A stretch of DNA of 64,000 nt from DASQPR01 sp963724705. Lineage in GTDB: Bacteria; Actinomycetota; Actinomycetes; Mycobacteriales; Micromonosporaceae. Made by a program: the position numbers and the translations under genes. The stretch spans positions 434,001 to 498,000 of the forward strand of contig CAVRVS010000002.1 of assembly GCA_963724705.1 (NCBI GenBank). The letters are read 5' to 3'. The notes beneath the pieces were generated by a model that was not told where the DNA came from, ran no database searches, and saw only the letters and a list, made by a program, of their open reading frames with translations. Positions 19,116 through 29,187 of this stretch are shown one piece after another. Numbering within the stretch: the stretch's first letter is position 1; every line of letters starts with the position of its first letter.

Positions 19116-20797
19116 CGTTCCTGCTCCCCAACGTCCGCATCAACTCCGCGGCCGTCCGACTTGATTTGATCCCCCGTCGACATTTGCGCCGCACCGTGTG
19201 GTGCGTCCACACCGGCTGACGTGACATTGTCCACGCTGCCAGATGTCGGCGGGTCGGGGGCAGGATTGTTCGCTTCGCGGGACGCTAGATCAACGGCCCG
19301 TGACTCAGCCGCGCGGACTCCGCCGAGCGCGTCGAGGAATGCCTGCGCCCAATGCGAAACATCGTGGGTACGCAGGAATCGGCGCATCGCCCGCATGCGC
19401 CGCATGCCATCCATCGGGTCGACCGTTGTGGCTCTGATCAGGGTGTCCTTGACTCCGTCGAGGTCGTACGGATTGACGAGGAACGCTTGCCGAAGATCAC
19501 CGGCGGCGCCGGCAAACTCGGACAGCACGAGTGATCCGCCGAGATCGACACGCGCGGCCACGTACTCCTTGGCCACGAGATTCATCCCGTCGCGCAGCGG
19601 CGTGACCATCATCACGTCGGCCGCGCAGAACAACGCGACGAGCTCACTTCGGTTGTACGACTGGTGCAGGTAGTGCACGGCCGGCACACCGACGCGCCCG
19701 AAGTCGCCGTTGATGCGACCGACCTCGCGCTCCACGTCGACCCGCAGGGCCTGATATCGCTCGACACGTTCCCGGCTCGGCGTGGCCACCTGGACCATCA
19801 CCGTCTCCGGCACCGAGAGGCGGCCGTCGGCCAGCAGCTCACGGAACGCCTTGATCCGGCTCTCGATGCCCTTCGTGTAGTCGAGACGGTCGACGCCCAG
19901 GATCATCGTCTTCGGTTCACCGAGTTCGACGCGGATGCGCTCGGCCCGCTGGCGGACGAGCGGACTGAGCGCCAGGCTCTCGATCTCGCCGACGTCGATC
20001 GAGATCGGGAACGCGTCCGCGCGCACCTCGCGGCCGTCGACCTCGACGACGTTGCCGCGCGGCCGGAGGCCCAGCAGATGGCGGGTCAGCCGCAGGAAAT
20101 TCTGCGCACCCAATGGGCGTTGGAAGCCGACGAGATCCGCGCCCAGCAGCCCCTGGAGGATTTCGACGCGGCGCGGCACCTGCATGAACAATTCGACCGG
20201 CGGGAACGGGATGTGCAGGAAGAAGCCGATGCGCAGGTCCGGACGCATCCGTCGCAGCATCGCCGGTACGAGTTGGAGTTGGTAGTCCTGGACCCACACC
20301 GTGGCGCCGCGATCCGCGACGCGAGCGGTCTCGGCGGCGAACCGCTCGTTCACCCGGAGATAGGAGTCCCACCAACGACGTTTGAAGACCGGCGTCTCGA
20401 TCGCATCGTGATAGAGCGGCCAGAGGCTGGCATTGGAGAAGCCCTCGTAGTAGCGCTCGATGTCCTCCGCCGTGAGCGGCACGGCGTGCAGTTCTACGCC
20501 GTCGACCTTGGTCGGCTCGTCGCCGTGCCCGGCAGCGCCCGGCCATTGGTTGTGGTGACTCGGGCTGGTCACCGGACCACCGGGGTATCCCACGCGGCGG
20601 TGGCCACCGGCCGATGCCGCTACCTCGTCGTTCTCGGCGATGCCGCCGGACCAGCCGATCCATGCGCCCTCATGCTCGACGAGTACGGGATGCAGTGCAG
20701 TCACGAGCCCGCCCGGGCTGCGTCGCCAGGAGCGCCCAGACTCGGTGATCACTTCGTCGACCGGGAGTCGATTCGCGACGACGACGAACGAACTCAC
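19112..20797 (-). CDS. otsA: Trehalose-6-phosphate synthase
   Basis: Glycosyltransferase GT20 joining a nucleotide-activated glucose to glucose-6-phosphate. The sequence has VVANRLPVD, the R-R-S-P-G-G-L loop, WVQDYQLQLVPAMLR, FFLHIPFP, LGVDRLDYTKGI and the DGMNLVAKEY donor-binding motif. At 561 residues it exceeds the usual 470-500. The last 75 residues are a Ser/Pro/Asp-rich tail beyond the catalytic core. It is the first gene of the otsA-otsB pair, with its promoter in the 407-base gap shared with ettA. Confidence 0.95.
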   Translation of the reverse strand: MSSFVVVANRLPVDEVITESGRSWRRSPGGLVTALHPVLVEHEGAWIGWSGGIAENDEVAASAGGHRRVGYPGGPVTSPSHHNQWPGAAGHGDEPTKVDGVELHAVPLTAEDIERYYEGFSNASLWPLYHDAIETPVFKRRWWDSYLRVNERFAAETARVADRGATVWVQDYQLQLVPAMLRRMRPDLRIGFFLHIPFPPVELFMQVPRRVEILQGLLGADLVGFQRPLGAQNFLRLTRHLLGLRPRGNVVEVDGREVRADAFPISIDVGEIESLALSPLVRQRAERIRVELGEPKTMILGVDRLDYTKGIESRIKAFRELLADGRLSVPETVMVQVATPSRERVERYQALRVDVEREVGRINGDFGRVGVPAVHYLHQSYNRSELVALFCAADVMMVTPLRDGMNLVAKEYVAARVDLGGSLVLSEFAGAAGDLRQAFLVNPYDLDGVKDTLIRATTVDPMDGMRRMRAMRRFLRTHDVSHWAQAFLDALGGVRAAESRAVDLASREANNPAPDPPTSGSVDNVTSAGVDAPHGAAQMSTGDQIKSDGRGVDADVGEQER

Positions 20798-21016
20798 GCC
20801 CGCCTCCTCGTAGGGTCATGATCGACACTATCCGTGTTCTACCACCTGGACAACCGGATCCCGCTGCGATGGAACAAAACACGCAATCTGTGTCAACTGA
20901 TACGAGCATGCCAGAATCATCCTGAGTCTGAACGCGATGCGCACAGACTGCATCCGCAGGATCTCATTCCTGCCGTCTCGGGGGCGATGTGGCCGTCTGA
21001 TGAATACCTGGGAAGA

Positions 21017-21045
21017 TTGACCGTCGGGCGGCTCCGACAAACATT
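21017..21045 (+). promoter_or_regulatory. Weak candidate promoter for ettA
   Basis: TTGACC (21017-21022) and AACATT (21040-21045) are separated by 17 bases. The -35 match is good and the -10 poor. It lies 160-190 bases upstream of the ettA start. The rest of the 20798-21204 gap holds the tandem repeat described separately and no convincing ORF. Confidence 0.3.
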
Positions 21046-21125
21046 TCGTACGCGTGCCGCCTCAGGATCTTGGTCACATGACCGGCGACCAGCGCAACCA
21101 CCAGTGTCGCCACCACGAGCGCGAC

Positions 21126-21189
21126 AACGACCAGCGACGCCAACGACCAGCGACGCAAACGACCAGCGACGCAAACGACCAGAACGAAG
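21126..21189. repeat. 16-base tandem repeat in the ettA leader
   Basis: Three near-identical copies of a 16-base unit beginning AACGACCAGCGACGC (21126, 21142, 21158), with a fourth degenerate copy at 21174. Related, more diverged CGACCAGCG/CACCA sequence extends upstream to about 21080. The array ends 15 bases before the GTG of ettA and runs into its GAAGAGG ribosome-binding region. Confidence 0.85.
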
Positions 21190-21204
21190 AGGTAGCAGCA
21201 CACC

Positions 21205-22881
21205 GTGGCGCAGTTCATCTACACGCTCGACAAGGCACGCCGGGCCCACGGCGACAAGTTGGTGCTCGACAACGTCACGCTGAGCTTCCTGCCCGGCGCG
21301 AAGATCGGTGTTGTCGGACCGAATGGCGCCGGCAAGTCCAGCCTCCTGCGGATCATGGCCGGCCAGGACCGTCCGACCAACGGCGAGGCCCGGCTCATGC
21401 CCGGCTACAGCGTCGGCATGCTGGCCCAGGAGCCGCCGCTGAACGACGCGAAGACAGTCCTGGGCAACATCGAGGAGGCGGTCGCCGAAACCAAGGCGAA
21501 GCTGGAGCGCTTCAACAAGATCGCCGAGCAGATGGCGACCGACTACTCCGACGAGCTGATGGAGGAGATGGGTCGGCTCCAGGAAGAGCTCGATCACGCC
21601 GACGCATGGGACATTGACTCCAAGCTGGAGCTGGCGATGGACGCGTTGCGGTGCCCGCCGCCGGACGCCGACGTGACCGAGCTGTCCGGCGGTGAGCGCC
21701 GCCGCGTCGCGCTGTGCAAGCTGCTCCTGCAGGAGCCCGACCTGCTGCTTCTCGACGAGCCGACGAACCACCTGGACGCGGAGAGCGTGCAGTGGCTCGA
21801 ACAGCACCTCGGCAAGTACGCCGGGACGGTCATCGCGATCACCCACGACCGCTACTTCCTGGACAACGTGGCGCAGTGGATCCTCGAGCTGGACCGTGGC
21901 CGCGCCTATCCGTACGAGGGGAACTACTCGACGTACCTCGAGAAGAAGCAGGCTCGTCTCGCGGTCGAGGGTCGCAAGGACGCCAAGATGAAAAAGCGCC
22001 TCGCCGACGAGCTCGAATGGGTGCGCTCGAACGCGAAGGCGCGACAGACGAAATCCCGGGCCCGTCTCGACCGCTACGACGAGATGGCGACCGAAGCCGA
22101 GAAGACCCGCAAGCTCGACTTCGAGGAGATCCAGATCCCGCCGGGCCCGCGTCTGGGCAACACGGTCATCGAGGCCAGTCACCTGGTCAAGGGATTCGGA
22201 GATCGCGTCCTGATCAACGATCTGTCCTTCTCGCTGCCGCGCAACGGAATCGTCGGCATCATCGGTCCGAACGGCGTCGGCAAGACCACGCTGTTCAAGA
22301 CGATCGTCGGCCTGGAGCAGCCGGACAGCGGCACGGTCAAGGTCGGGGACACGGTCAAGTTGTCGTACGTGGACCAGAGCCGGGCCGGCCTGGACCCGAA
22401 CAAGACGGTGTGGGAGGTCGTCTCGGACGGGCTCGACCACCTGATGGTGGGCAGGGTCGAGATGCCGTCGCGGGCGTACGTCGCCGCCTTCGGGTTCAAG
22501 GGTCCGGACCAGCAGAAGCCGACCGGCGTGCTGTCCGGTGGCGAGCGCAACCGGCTGAACCTCGCACTCACGTTGAAGATCGGCGGCAACGTGATCCTGC
22601 TCGACGAGCCGACCAACGACCTCGACACGGAGACGCTGTCGTCGCTGGAGAACGCGCTGCTCGAATTCCCCGGCTGCGCCGTGGTCATCTCCCACGACCG
22701 GATGTTCCTCGACCGGGTCGCCACCCACATCCTCGCGTGGGAGGGCACCGACGAGCACCCTGATACGTGGTTCTGGTTCGAGGGCAACTACGAGTCGTAC
22801 GAGCGCAACAAGGTCGACCGGCTCGGCGTCGAGGCCGCCCGGCCGCACCGGGTCACGTACCGGAAGCTGACGCGTGACTGA
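21205..22881 (+). CDS. ettA: Energy-dependent translational throttle protein EttA (ABC-F)
   Basis: 558 residues with two ABC ATPase domains and no membrane part. It is known to bind the ribosomal E site and tune early elongation to ATP level. Walker A motifs are GPNGAGKSS and GPNGVGKTT, signatures are LSGGERRRVALC and LSGGERNRLNLA, and Walker B motifs are LLLDEPTNHLD and ILLDEPTNDLD. The arm insertion in domain 1 and the charged inter-domain linker with R-S-N-A-K-A-R-Q-T are present. The start is the GTG at 21205. It overlaps the next gene by 8 bases. Confidence 0.95.
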   Translation: MAQFIYTLDKARRAHGDKLVLDNVTLSFLPGAKIGVVGPNGAGKSSLLRIMAGQDRPTNGEARLMPGYSVGMLAQEPPLNDAKTVLGNIEEAVAETKAKLERFNKIAEQMATDYSDELMEEMGRLQEELDHADAWDIDSKLELAMDALRCPPPDADVTELSGGERRRVALCKLLLQEPDLLLLDEPTNHLDAESVQWLEQHLGKYAGTVIAITHDRYFLDNVAQWILELDRGRAYPYEGNYSTYLEKKQARLAVEGRKDAKMKKRLADELEWVRSNAKARQTKSRARLDRYDEMATEAEKTRKLDFEEIQIPPGPRLGNTVIEASHLVKGFGDRVLINDLSFSLPRNGIVGIIGPNGVGKTTLFKTIVGLEQPDSGTVKVGDTVKLSYVDQSRAGLDPNKTVWEVVSDGLDHLMVGRVEMPSRAYVAAFGFKGPDQQKPTGVLSGGERNRLNLALTLKIGGNVILLDEPTNDLDTETLSSLENALLEFPGCAVVISHDRMFLDRVATHILAWEGTDEHPDTWFWFEGNYESYERNKVDRLGVEAARPHRVTYRKLTRD

Positions 22882-23341
22882 CCCGGCCGAAGCCGCCGCC
22901 GGCGTGCCGATCGGACGGCCCGCCGTTCCGAACGTGTACGAGGCGCAGGTGCGCTGGTCCGACGCCGACGTCATGGGTCACGTCAACCACGCTCGCTACC
23001 TGTCGTACTTCGAGGACGCGCGGATGACTCTGCTCGCGACGTCGCCGGCCGGGCTGGCCGGAGTGCCCGGCACCCGGGGCTATATCGCGGCCCGGGTTGC
23101 GGTGGACTACCTGTGGGCGGCCGAGTTCCGGCCCGGCCTGATGCTGCGGGTCGAGACCATGGTCACCCGGATCGGTACGACATCGTGGACCTTCGAGCAG
23201 AACATGTACGACGGTGACCACCACGTGGCTCGCTGCGAGTGCGTGCTGGTCGGTTACTCGTACGCCGACGGGAAGCCGCGACCACTCGGCGCCGATGAGC
23301 GGGAGTTCTGGCACCAGTACCTGGTGGCCGCGTCACGATGA
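22874..23341 (+). CDS. Hotdog-fold acyl-CoA thioesterase, first of two
   Basis: 155 residues, 4-hydroxybenzoyl-CoA thioesterase/YbgC type. The motif RWSDADVMGHVNHARYLSYFEDAR contains the catalytic Asp and the HVNHAR helix start. It hydrolyses an acyl-CoA of unknown chain. It overlaps ettA by 8 bases and is followed 13 bases later by a related gene, so the three form an operon. Confidence 0.88.
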   Translation: MTDPAEAAAGVPIGRPAVPNVYEAQVRWSDADVMGHVNHARYLSYFEDARMTLLATSPAGLAGVPGTRGYIAARVAVDYLWAAEFRPGLMLRVETMVTRIGTTSWTFEQNMYDGDHHVARCECVLVGYSYADGKPRPLGADEREFWHQYLVAASR

Positions 23342-23354
23342 GAATCGCGCTGTC

Positions 23355-23753
23355 ATGAGATTCGTCTACGAGTGCCCGGTGCGATGGTCCGACCTCGATG
23401 CGTTCGGCCACGTCAACAACGCCCGGTTCCTGACCTTGTTCGAGGAGGCTCGGGTGGCGCTGATGTTCGTCGGCGCGAAGGAGGCCGGTCTCACGTCCTT
23501 CGAGGAAGGCATCGTGATCTACCGCCACGAGATCGACTATCTGCGCCCGGTCGACTACGGCCCGGTCGTACGCATCGAGATGTGGGTCTCCGAACTGCGG
23601 GCGTCGCGGTTCACCGTCTCCTACGAACTCTTCGACGGCGACAATCTCGCGAGTCGGGCCGCCTCGGTCTGCGTACCGTTCGATCTGGCCACCCAGCGGC
23701 CGCGCCGGCTGTCCGATGCGGAGCGCGCGTTTCTCAAGCCGTGGTCGGAGTAG
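23355..23753 (+). CDS. Hotdog-fold acyl-CoA thioesterase, second of two
   Basis: 132 residues from the ATG at 23355. It has the same layout as the preceding protein (RWSDLDAFGHVNNARFLTLFEEAR), with Asn-Asn in place of Asn-His. The two are clearly paralogous, though well diverged. They may act as two single-hotdog chains of one complex or on different acyl groups. Confidence 0.88.
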   Translation: MRFVYECPVRWSDLDAFGHVNNARFLTLFEEARVALMFVGAKEAGLTSFEEGIVIYRHEIDYLRPVDYGPVVRIEMWVSELRASRFTVSYELFDGDNLASRAASVCVPFDLATQRPRRLSDAERAFLKPWSE

Positions 23754-23756
23754 GTC

Positions 23757-24408
23757 GTGGGTGGCGCGGGCGCCGATGTGGAAGCATTTCTCGGGCGGCT
23801 CGTCCGACTCGATCCGGTGGCCCTGGTGCGGGTGCGCCAGGCCGGCGACCGGAGCACGCTCTGGGGCCATGTGCCGTGGAACGTGCTGGTCAGCCGTACC
23901 GTTGCCGGTTCGTGCGGCGCGGAGCGCCGACATTGTGGTCCGAGCGCGCGACTGGCTCGCGGCCGGCGGCGACGCCGCCGCGGTGACCGGTCTGCTGCGA
24001 CGTGACGCCGAGTGGCGCCTGGCGCTGCCGCCCGACGAGCGGACGATGGTCGAGGCGATCCCGGCCGCCGAGTTGCGGTCGCTCGGCGCGGCTGCGGCGG
24101 ACACCCTGCGCGCGGCCGAGGCCGGCGGGGTCGGTGGTCGCGCGGTCGGTGCCCGTGCAGTCCGCGACGCCTTGCTCGACCACGTCGCCATCGTGGTGTC
24201 CGCGGGCGAGCGGCGGGTCGAGATCCCACAGCGTCTCGTACAAGCCGTGGTACGGATGGACTTTGCGGCCAGTTCCGGCGCGCACCGCGACGGCGGACCG
24301 GTTCGGGTGGTCCGAGCCGGACCGTGGATCGGGCTCGCCGCCGACTACGGCACGGCATGGTGGCGCGAGGCGAGCGGCTTCGGCATCGCGCCGATTCGCG
24401 GCCGCTGA
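23757..24408 (+). CDS. Hypothetical protein, one frameshift
   Basis: A soluble protein of about 217 residues with no recognised domain. It starts at a GTG 3 bases after the thioesterase stop and is probably the last gene of that operon. The first frame reads to L-V-S-R-T-V-A-G-S-C-G-A-E-R. At about 23915-23935 the coding frame changes to A-D-I-V-V-R-A-R-D-W-L and then runs to 24408, ending in a well-formed Trp-rich stretch (W-W-R-E-A-S-G-F-G-I). The two halves together look like one conserved hypothetical protein. Confidence 0.65.
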
Positions 24409-24649
24409 TCGTCGCGATATCGGGCATGCATCGACGCGCCGGAGTCGGAAGGTCGACAAAACGTCGCGACCCGCAGGGTCTCTTACCTGCGTCTCTCTAA
24501 CCGGCCCACCCTACATCGCCCATTCGGTTGAGTCAGCCCCTGTTGTCGCACGGTTCCCGGCTGTAACGTGACGGGGCGAGTTCGCTTGCTGGCGGTGAGC
24601 GATGGCTTGCTGGACGTGTTGTACGGGCCTGGGGACGAGGAGCGTGGCC

Positions 24650-25210
24650 ATGCTGTGGTGGCCCAAACGCGGGGACTCGGTGGGTGAGGGCGACGCCGGG
24701 CACAGTTCGGTGCGATGGGCTGTCGCGGACTATTCGGGCGCCGCGCCCGAAGCGATCACAAGTGGCGCGATCGTGCCGCGGCAGTGTGGCGCCATCGAGC
24801 CGATCTCGGCGGACCGTGTCGCGGCGGCGCTCGATCAGCTCGACATCCGGTACATCCGCGACGCCGACGGCGATCTGCTCGCGATGTGGGAGCGGCACGC
24901 GGTGCTGTTCGGGATCGAAGGGCCGGTCGACGAGATCCTCGTGATCCGAGCCCGTCCGCACGCGACCGTTCCCGGTGACTGGGCGCAGCGGGCGTACGAG
25001 GCGGTCAACGAGTGGAACCACACGCGCCGCTTCAACAAGGCGTACGTCGGGGACCTCAACGACGTCGGTCAGCTTCCGATCTACGCGGAAGTCCAGTGGC
25101 CACTCGTCGCCGGTGTACACGAGGCGCAATTGGTCGAGTTCATCGAGTGTGCGGTGGCGGTGTCCGAGTGCTTCGTCAGCTGGCTGCACGACGAGGGCGC
25201 GCTGCTCTAG
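24650..25210 (+). CDS. YbjN domain protein
   Basis: 186 residues from an ATG with GAGGAG 7 bases upstream. The core (A-L-D-Q-L-D-I-R-Y-I-R-D-A-D-G-D through VNEWNHTRRFNKAYV to the final helix) is the YbjN/type III chaperone-like fold. These proteins are thought to bind partner proteins, and no catalysis is expected. It converges on globin with a 14-base gap. Confidence 0.8.
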   Translation: MLWWPKRGDSVGEGDAGHSSVRWAVADYSGAAPEAITSGAIVPRQCGAIEPISADRVAAALDQLDIRYIRDADGDLLAMWERHAVLFGIEGPVDEILVIRARPHATVPGDWAQRAYEAVNEWNHTRRFNKAYVGDLNDVGQLPIYAEVQWPLVAGVHEAQLVEFIECAVAVSECFVSWLHDEGALL

Positions 25211-25224
25211 GTCGCTCGAGCGCG

Positions 25225-25641
25225 TCAGTCCTCGAACGTGTTCACCATGAATTGCGCCGCGTGCTCGAGGTACTCCCACAGCTCGGCATCGTGCTCGGGA
25301 CTCAGGTGCAGGGAATCGACCGCCGCACGCATGTGGGTGAGCCACGCGTCGCGTTGCCTCGGGCCGACGTGAAACGGTGCGTGGCGCATCCGCAGCCGCG
25401 GGTGTCCGCGCTGCTCTGAGTACGTTTTCGGCCCGCCCCAGTACTGCTCGAGGAACATCCGCAGGCGCTCCGCGGCCGGTCCGAGATCCTCCTCCGGATA
25501 TACCGGCCGGAGTACGGGGTCGGTCGCGACGCCCGCGTAGAACTCGTCAACCAGCTTCCGGAACGTCGGCTCGCCGCCGACGGCCTCGTAGAACGTCACG
25601 CTGGCCAATGGTACTGGCCATGTAGCCGGCGCTTCCGGCAC
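25225..25641 (-). CDS. glbO: Group II truncated haemoglobin
   Basis: Binds O2 through haem. Very close to M. tuberculosis GlbO (Rv2470). Landmarks are FYEAVGGEPTFRKLVDEFY, YPEEDLGPAAERLRMFLEQYWGGP with the conserved Tyr and Trp, and the proximal-His region HPRLRMRHAPF. The start is uncertain: the GTG at 25641, or an internal GTG at 25599 that would give the family-typical start VTFYEAVGG. Confidence 0.93.
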   Translation of the reverse strand: MPEAPATWPVPLASVTFYEAVGGEPTFRKLVDEFYAGVATDPVLRPVYPEEDLGPAAERLRMFLEQYWGGPKTYSEQRGHPRLRMRHAPFHVGPRQRDAWLTHMRAAVDSLHLSPEHDAELWEYLEHAAQFMVNTFED

Positions 25642-25674
25642 GTGGCGCCCGGGCCGGCGCAGGCGGTGAGTGGA

Positions 25675-27244
25675 TCAGCCGGTCCACGGCGTCTCGGCCG
25701 GTGGCATGGCTCGCGGAAGCGACTTTTGCCCGGAGCCGTAGCCACCGATCGACGAGCGCGTCCCCGGCTTGGGTGCGGTCGGTTGCGACGGGGCGGCCGT
25801 CTGCGCCGGTATGTCGCTCGGCGCCGTCAGCGGGGTCGGCTGGGTCGACGCGTGCGACCGGGAGCCCGCCGACCGGTCGCTGGCGTCCGCGACCATCTGG
25901 GACGTCACGGCCGGCTCCGGCTCTTCCGGCGCGGCGTGCCGCGGCCGGCGACCGTCCACGGCGGCGATCGTCACGGCGTTGTGCGCTCGCACGGACGCGA
26001 TCGTTTCATCGACCCGCTCCGGCGACGGCCAGAGGACGCTGATCCCGATCATGACGCAGACACCGATCGCGCTGAAGATCGTGACCGCGGTCGACACCTC
26101 GACGTGAGAGGCGATGTAGCCGGCGGCGAGCAGGCCGGCTCCTTGAAAGAGCGCCAGCCCGGCCTGCATGACGCCGAACGCGCGGGCTCGGAACTCGGCC
26201 GGCAGCGCCTGGACGAACAGCCCGTTCGCGGGAGCGGTCAGGCCGGCGACGGCGAACGACGAGATGAGCGACGAGCATTCCGATGACCGCGACCGAGTGC
26301 GTGAGAAACACCGGCACGAGCGCCGCCGGAACGAGTACGGCCAGCGGTCGCAGCAGCCGTTGTCGGGTGGCCGGCGAGACCAGCCGGCCGACGACGATCG
26401 CGCCGATGACGGCACCGACCGGGCTCGCGGTCATGATGAAGGCCTGATCGAAGCCTCGGTCGCCACCCTGGTGGCTCAACTCGGACGCCCAGGCGGCGGC
26501 GAGGCCCTCGGGGACGACGACGAACATCGCGCCGAAGAACACCACGGCCGCGATGGCCCGCAGCACCGGACTGCGCAGCACGAGCCGGAATCCGGCGACC
26601 GTTTCGGTGACAAGACGGCGACGTTGCGCGGCCGAGGCGATCACCGATCGGGGTTGGATCCACGTGGTGAGGATCGCGCCGGAGCCCAGGAACGTTGCCG
26701 CGTCGACGAGCATCGCCGCATGCGGGTGGAACGGGGCGATGGCGCCACCGACGACGTACCCGAAGATCATGGCGATGTTGGCCGTCGTCGCGTTCATCGA
26801 AAGACCGACCACGTAGCGATCGCCTTCGAGGATGCGCGGGAGCAGCGCCGACCGCGATGCGTCGAAGGCTGGGCTCAGCAACGCCGTCGCGAACAGCAGC
26901 ACCAGGATCGCTGGAACCGGCAGGTGCGGGATGGCGACGAGCGAGATGAGCACGGCGCGGACGACATCGCACGTGATCATCACTTTGCGATGCGGGTAGC
27001 GCTCGGCCAGGGCGGCGAGCAGCGGACCGAATGTCACCGACGGCAGGTAGCTGATCGCGAACGACGCGGCCGAGAGGACTACCGAGTCGGTGACGCTGAA
27101 TACGAGGGCGGTCGCGGCCGCCCGGGCAAGGTTGTCGCCGATCCACGACATCGCGCTCGCGGCAAACAGCGCGCGATATTCCGGAACCGCGAAAACGTCC
27201 CCGAAGGTCGCCGGACGTTCGGCGGCTGGCTTCGGGGGGGTCAC
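25675..27244 (-). CDS. MFS transporter with long cytoplasmic tail, one frameshift
   Basis: About 12 hydrophobic segments. From the GTG at 27244 (GGAGG upstream) the first frame covers helices from FAASAMSWIGDNLARAAATALVF to FLTHSVAVIGMLVAHL. A frameshift at about 26255-26275 moves to the frame reading FAVAGLTAPANGLFVQALP, where the last helices follow. The tail of about 110 residues after the last helix is Pro/Thr/Ser-rich and ends near G-S-G-Q-K-S-L. Substrate unknown. The MFS_3-type start resembles drug or siderophore exporters. Confidence 0.8.
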
Positions 27245-27346
27245 CGGGGGCCTCCGGTCGATGGGTGAACGAATCGATACGACTGAACGAAAGGACGATA
27301 TCTGAATCAGCCGTGCCGCGCGAGACCCCGCCTTAGCCGACGATGG

Positions 27347-28451
27347 TCACGCCCGAGTTCCCCCTGTGTCCGTGCCATTCGTCCCATCCCCGGGTCCACC
27401 TTCCGTTGGCGGTCGGAGGTAGACCCGCCCAGCGGACATCGCCCGTGCGACTCCGGCCACCGCTAGCGCAGTGGTGAGCCGATTGCGTAGCTCGCGGGTC
27501 ACCGAGACTTGAGCCTCGGCGGACACCTTCACGGTCGTACGGAGGATAGCGCCGTCGACGGTGAGCTGCTCGACACCGAGCACCTCGGGCGTGCCCATCA
27601 TCTTCTCGCTCCACTGTGGGTCCGCGGCCATCTCCTGCGCCGCCGCGGTGAGCGCCTCGGTCGCCTTGTCCACACGGGCGAATCCGATCGGCAGATCGAT
27701 CACCACGACGCCCCAGCCCTGGCTCTTGTTGCCCACCCGGACGACCTCGCCGTTGCGAATGTGCCAGAGCACGCCCACGCCGTCGCGGATCGATGTTGTC
27801 CGCAATCCGACCGCTTCGACCGTGCCGCTGGCCTCGCCGAGATCGACGATGTCGCCGACGCCGTACTGATCTTCCAGCAGCATGAACAGCCCGGCGATCA
27901 TGTCCTTGACCAGTGTCTGGGCACCGAAGCCGATGGCCAGCCCGGCGATGCCGGCGCTGGCGAGCAGCGGCGCGAGTTGGATGCCCAGCTCGCCGAGGAT
28001 CATCAGGAACGCGATCGAAAAGATCGCGGCGGTGCCGAAGCTCATCAGGACCGACCCGATCGCCTCGGCCCGCTGTTGCCGCCGCTCGCGGAAGGTCGCG
28101 TCGGCGAGCCGCAATCGCAGTGGCTTGAGCGACGACGGCGATTCACCCTCCGTCGGTGCGGGCGACGAGTTTGCGGATCGTCCGCTGGATCAGCCAGCGC
28201 AGGATCAGCGCGATCACGATGATCAGCAGGATCCGGAGCGGCTTGATCAGCAGGTAGTAGCTGCTGGAGGCGAGCCAGGAGTTATGCGTGTGGTCGAAGA
28301 CGAACCGGCAGAGATCGCTGTCCCGCAGGCACGACGGCGATGGCGACGGGGTCGGCGCGACACCCGACGTCGGGACGGCACCCGGCAGGACCGTGGTGGT
28401 CACCGTGGCGATCGGCGGTGGGCTGGAGGGAACGAGGTACACCGATGACAT
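27347..28451 (-). CDS. Small-conductance mechanosensitive channel (MscS family), one frameshift
   Basis: A pressure-release channel. The N-terminal part (from the ATG at 28451) has a Pro/Thr/Ser-rich extracytoplasmic segment and a helix LLIIVIALILRWLI, and stops after ARTDGG. The pore helix LLASAGIAGLAIGFGAQTLVKDMIAG and the beta domain with G-D-I-V are in another frame. Removing one G from the GGG near 28144 joins them as TDGGESPSSLK. The C-terminal domain ends in a Gly/Thr-rich tail. Confidence 0.85.
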
Positions 28452-28620
28452 CCCGCTTTCGTCCGGCCGGTGGTCGCGGTCGCATACCACAGTCGAGCCG
28501 CGGTTGATCGTGGAGCCACCGAATAGTACGTGCATTTGCGCCCCCTATCGGGGACGATTGGCCCACGGATACTGCCGTGCGCGACCGAGATGGCGCAAAC
28601 CTGGCGGAAGGCGACTCGCG

Positions 28621-29149
28621 ATGCCTGACATACGACCCGCAGTCAGCTCCACTTCCCTGGTGCTCAACCAGACGTATGAGCCGCTGTGTGTCGTGTCAGT
28701 GCGACGAGCAACCATCCTCGTGTTATCCGCCAAAGCGATCTGCGTCGTGGACGGCGACGGCATCCTGCACAGTGCCCGCACGGCCCTGCCCGTCCCGAGT
28801 GTGGTCCGGCTGACCCACTACGTCCGGGTACCGTACCGCGCCCATGTCGGCCTCTCCCGGCGTGCGGTGTTCGCACGTGACGGAGGTCGCTGCGCCTACT
28901 GCAGCGGGTCCGGCCGAGACGATCGACCACGTGATGCCGCGCAGCCGGGGCGGCCAGCACGACTGGGACAACGTCGTCGCCGCGTGCGCGCGCTGCAACC
29001 ACAGCAAGGGCGACCGGCTCATCACCGAACTCGGTTGGCGGCTGCATTCGCAGCCGGCGCCACCGCGTGGACAGGCGTGGCGTGTGCTCGGTCACCGTAC
29101 GCCCGATCCGCGCTGGTCGGACTGGCTCGACCTGCCCGCCGCGGCGTAG
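28621..29149 (+). CDS. HNH endonuclease family protein, one frameshift
   Basis: Related to M. tuberculosis Rv2469c. The N-terminal region LVLNQTYEPLCVVSVRRATILVL is typical. A zinc-finger HNH core follows: RCAYC, then TIDHVMPRSRGG with the metal His and the general-base region, then N-V-V-A-A-C-A-R-C-N-H-S-K-G-D. The frame shifts at about 28900-28910, between the first CxxC-type pair and TIDHV. Start at the ATG at 28621 with GGAAGG upstream. The biological target is unknown. Confidence 0.85.
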
Positions 29150-29169
29150 CGACGCCGAAGGGCCGTCGC
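29149..29169. terminator. Weak hairpin between convergent HNH and sortase genes
   Basis: GCGACG and CGTCGC form a 6-base-pair stem with a 9-base loop, overlapping the HNH stop codon. There is no T tract. Confidence 0.3.
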
Positions 29170-29187
29170 AGCGCTGGCGCGCCTGTC

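Noticed and set aside
21080..21189. Possible CRISPR array
   Set aside because: The repeats are contiguous 16-base units with no spacers and no cas genes nearby.
20964..21218. 84-codon - strand frame with a strongly hydrophobic stretch before ettA
   Set aside because: The hydrophobicity comes from translating the 16-base tandem repeat and its diverged copies on the wrong strand.
20917..22974. 685-codon open frame antisense to ettA
   Set aside because: It mirrors ettA on the opposite strand, its residues are Val/Arg/His-rich with no family match, and long antisense frames are normal at this GC content.
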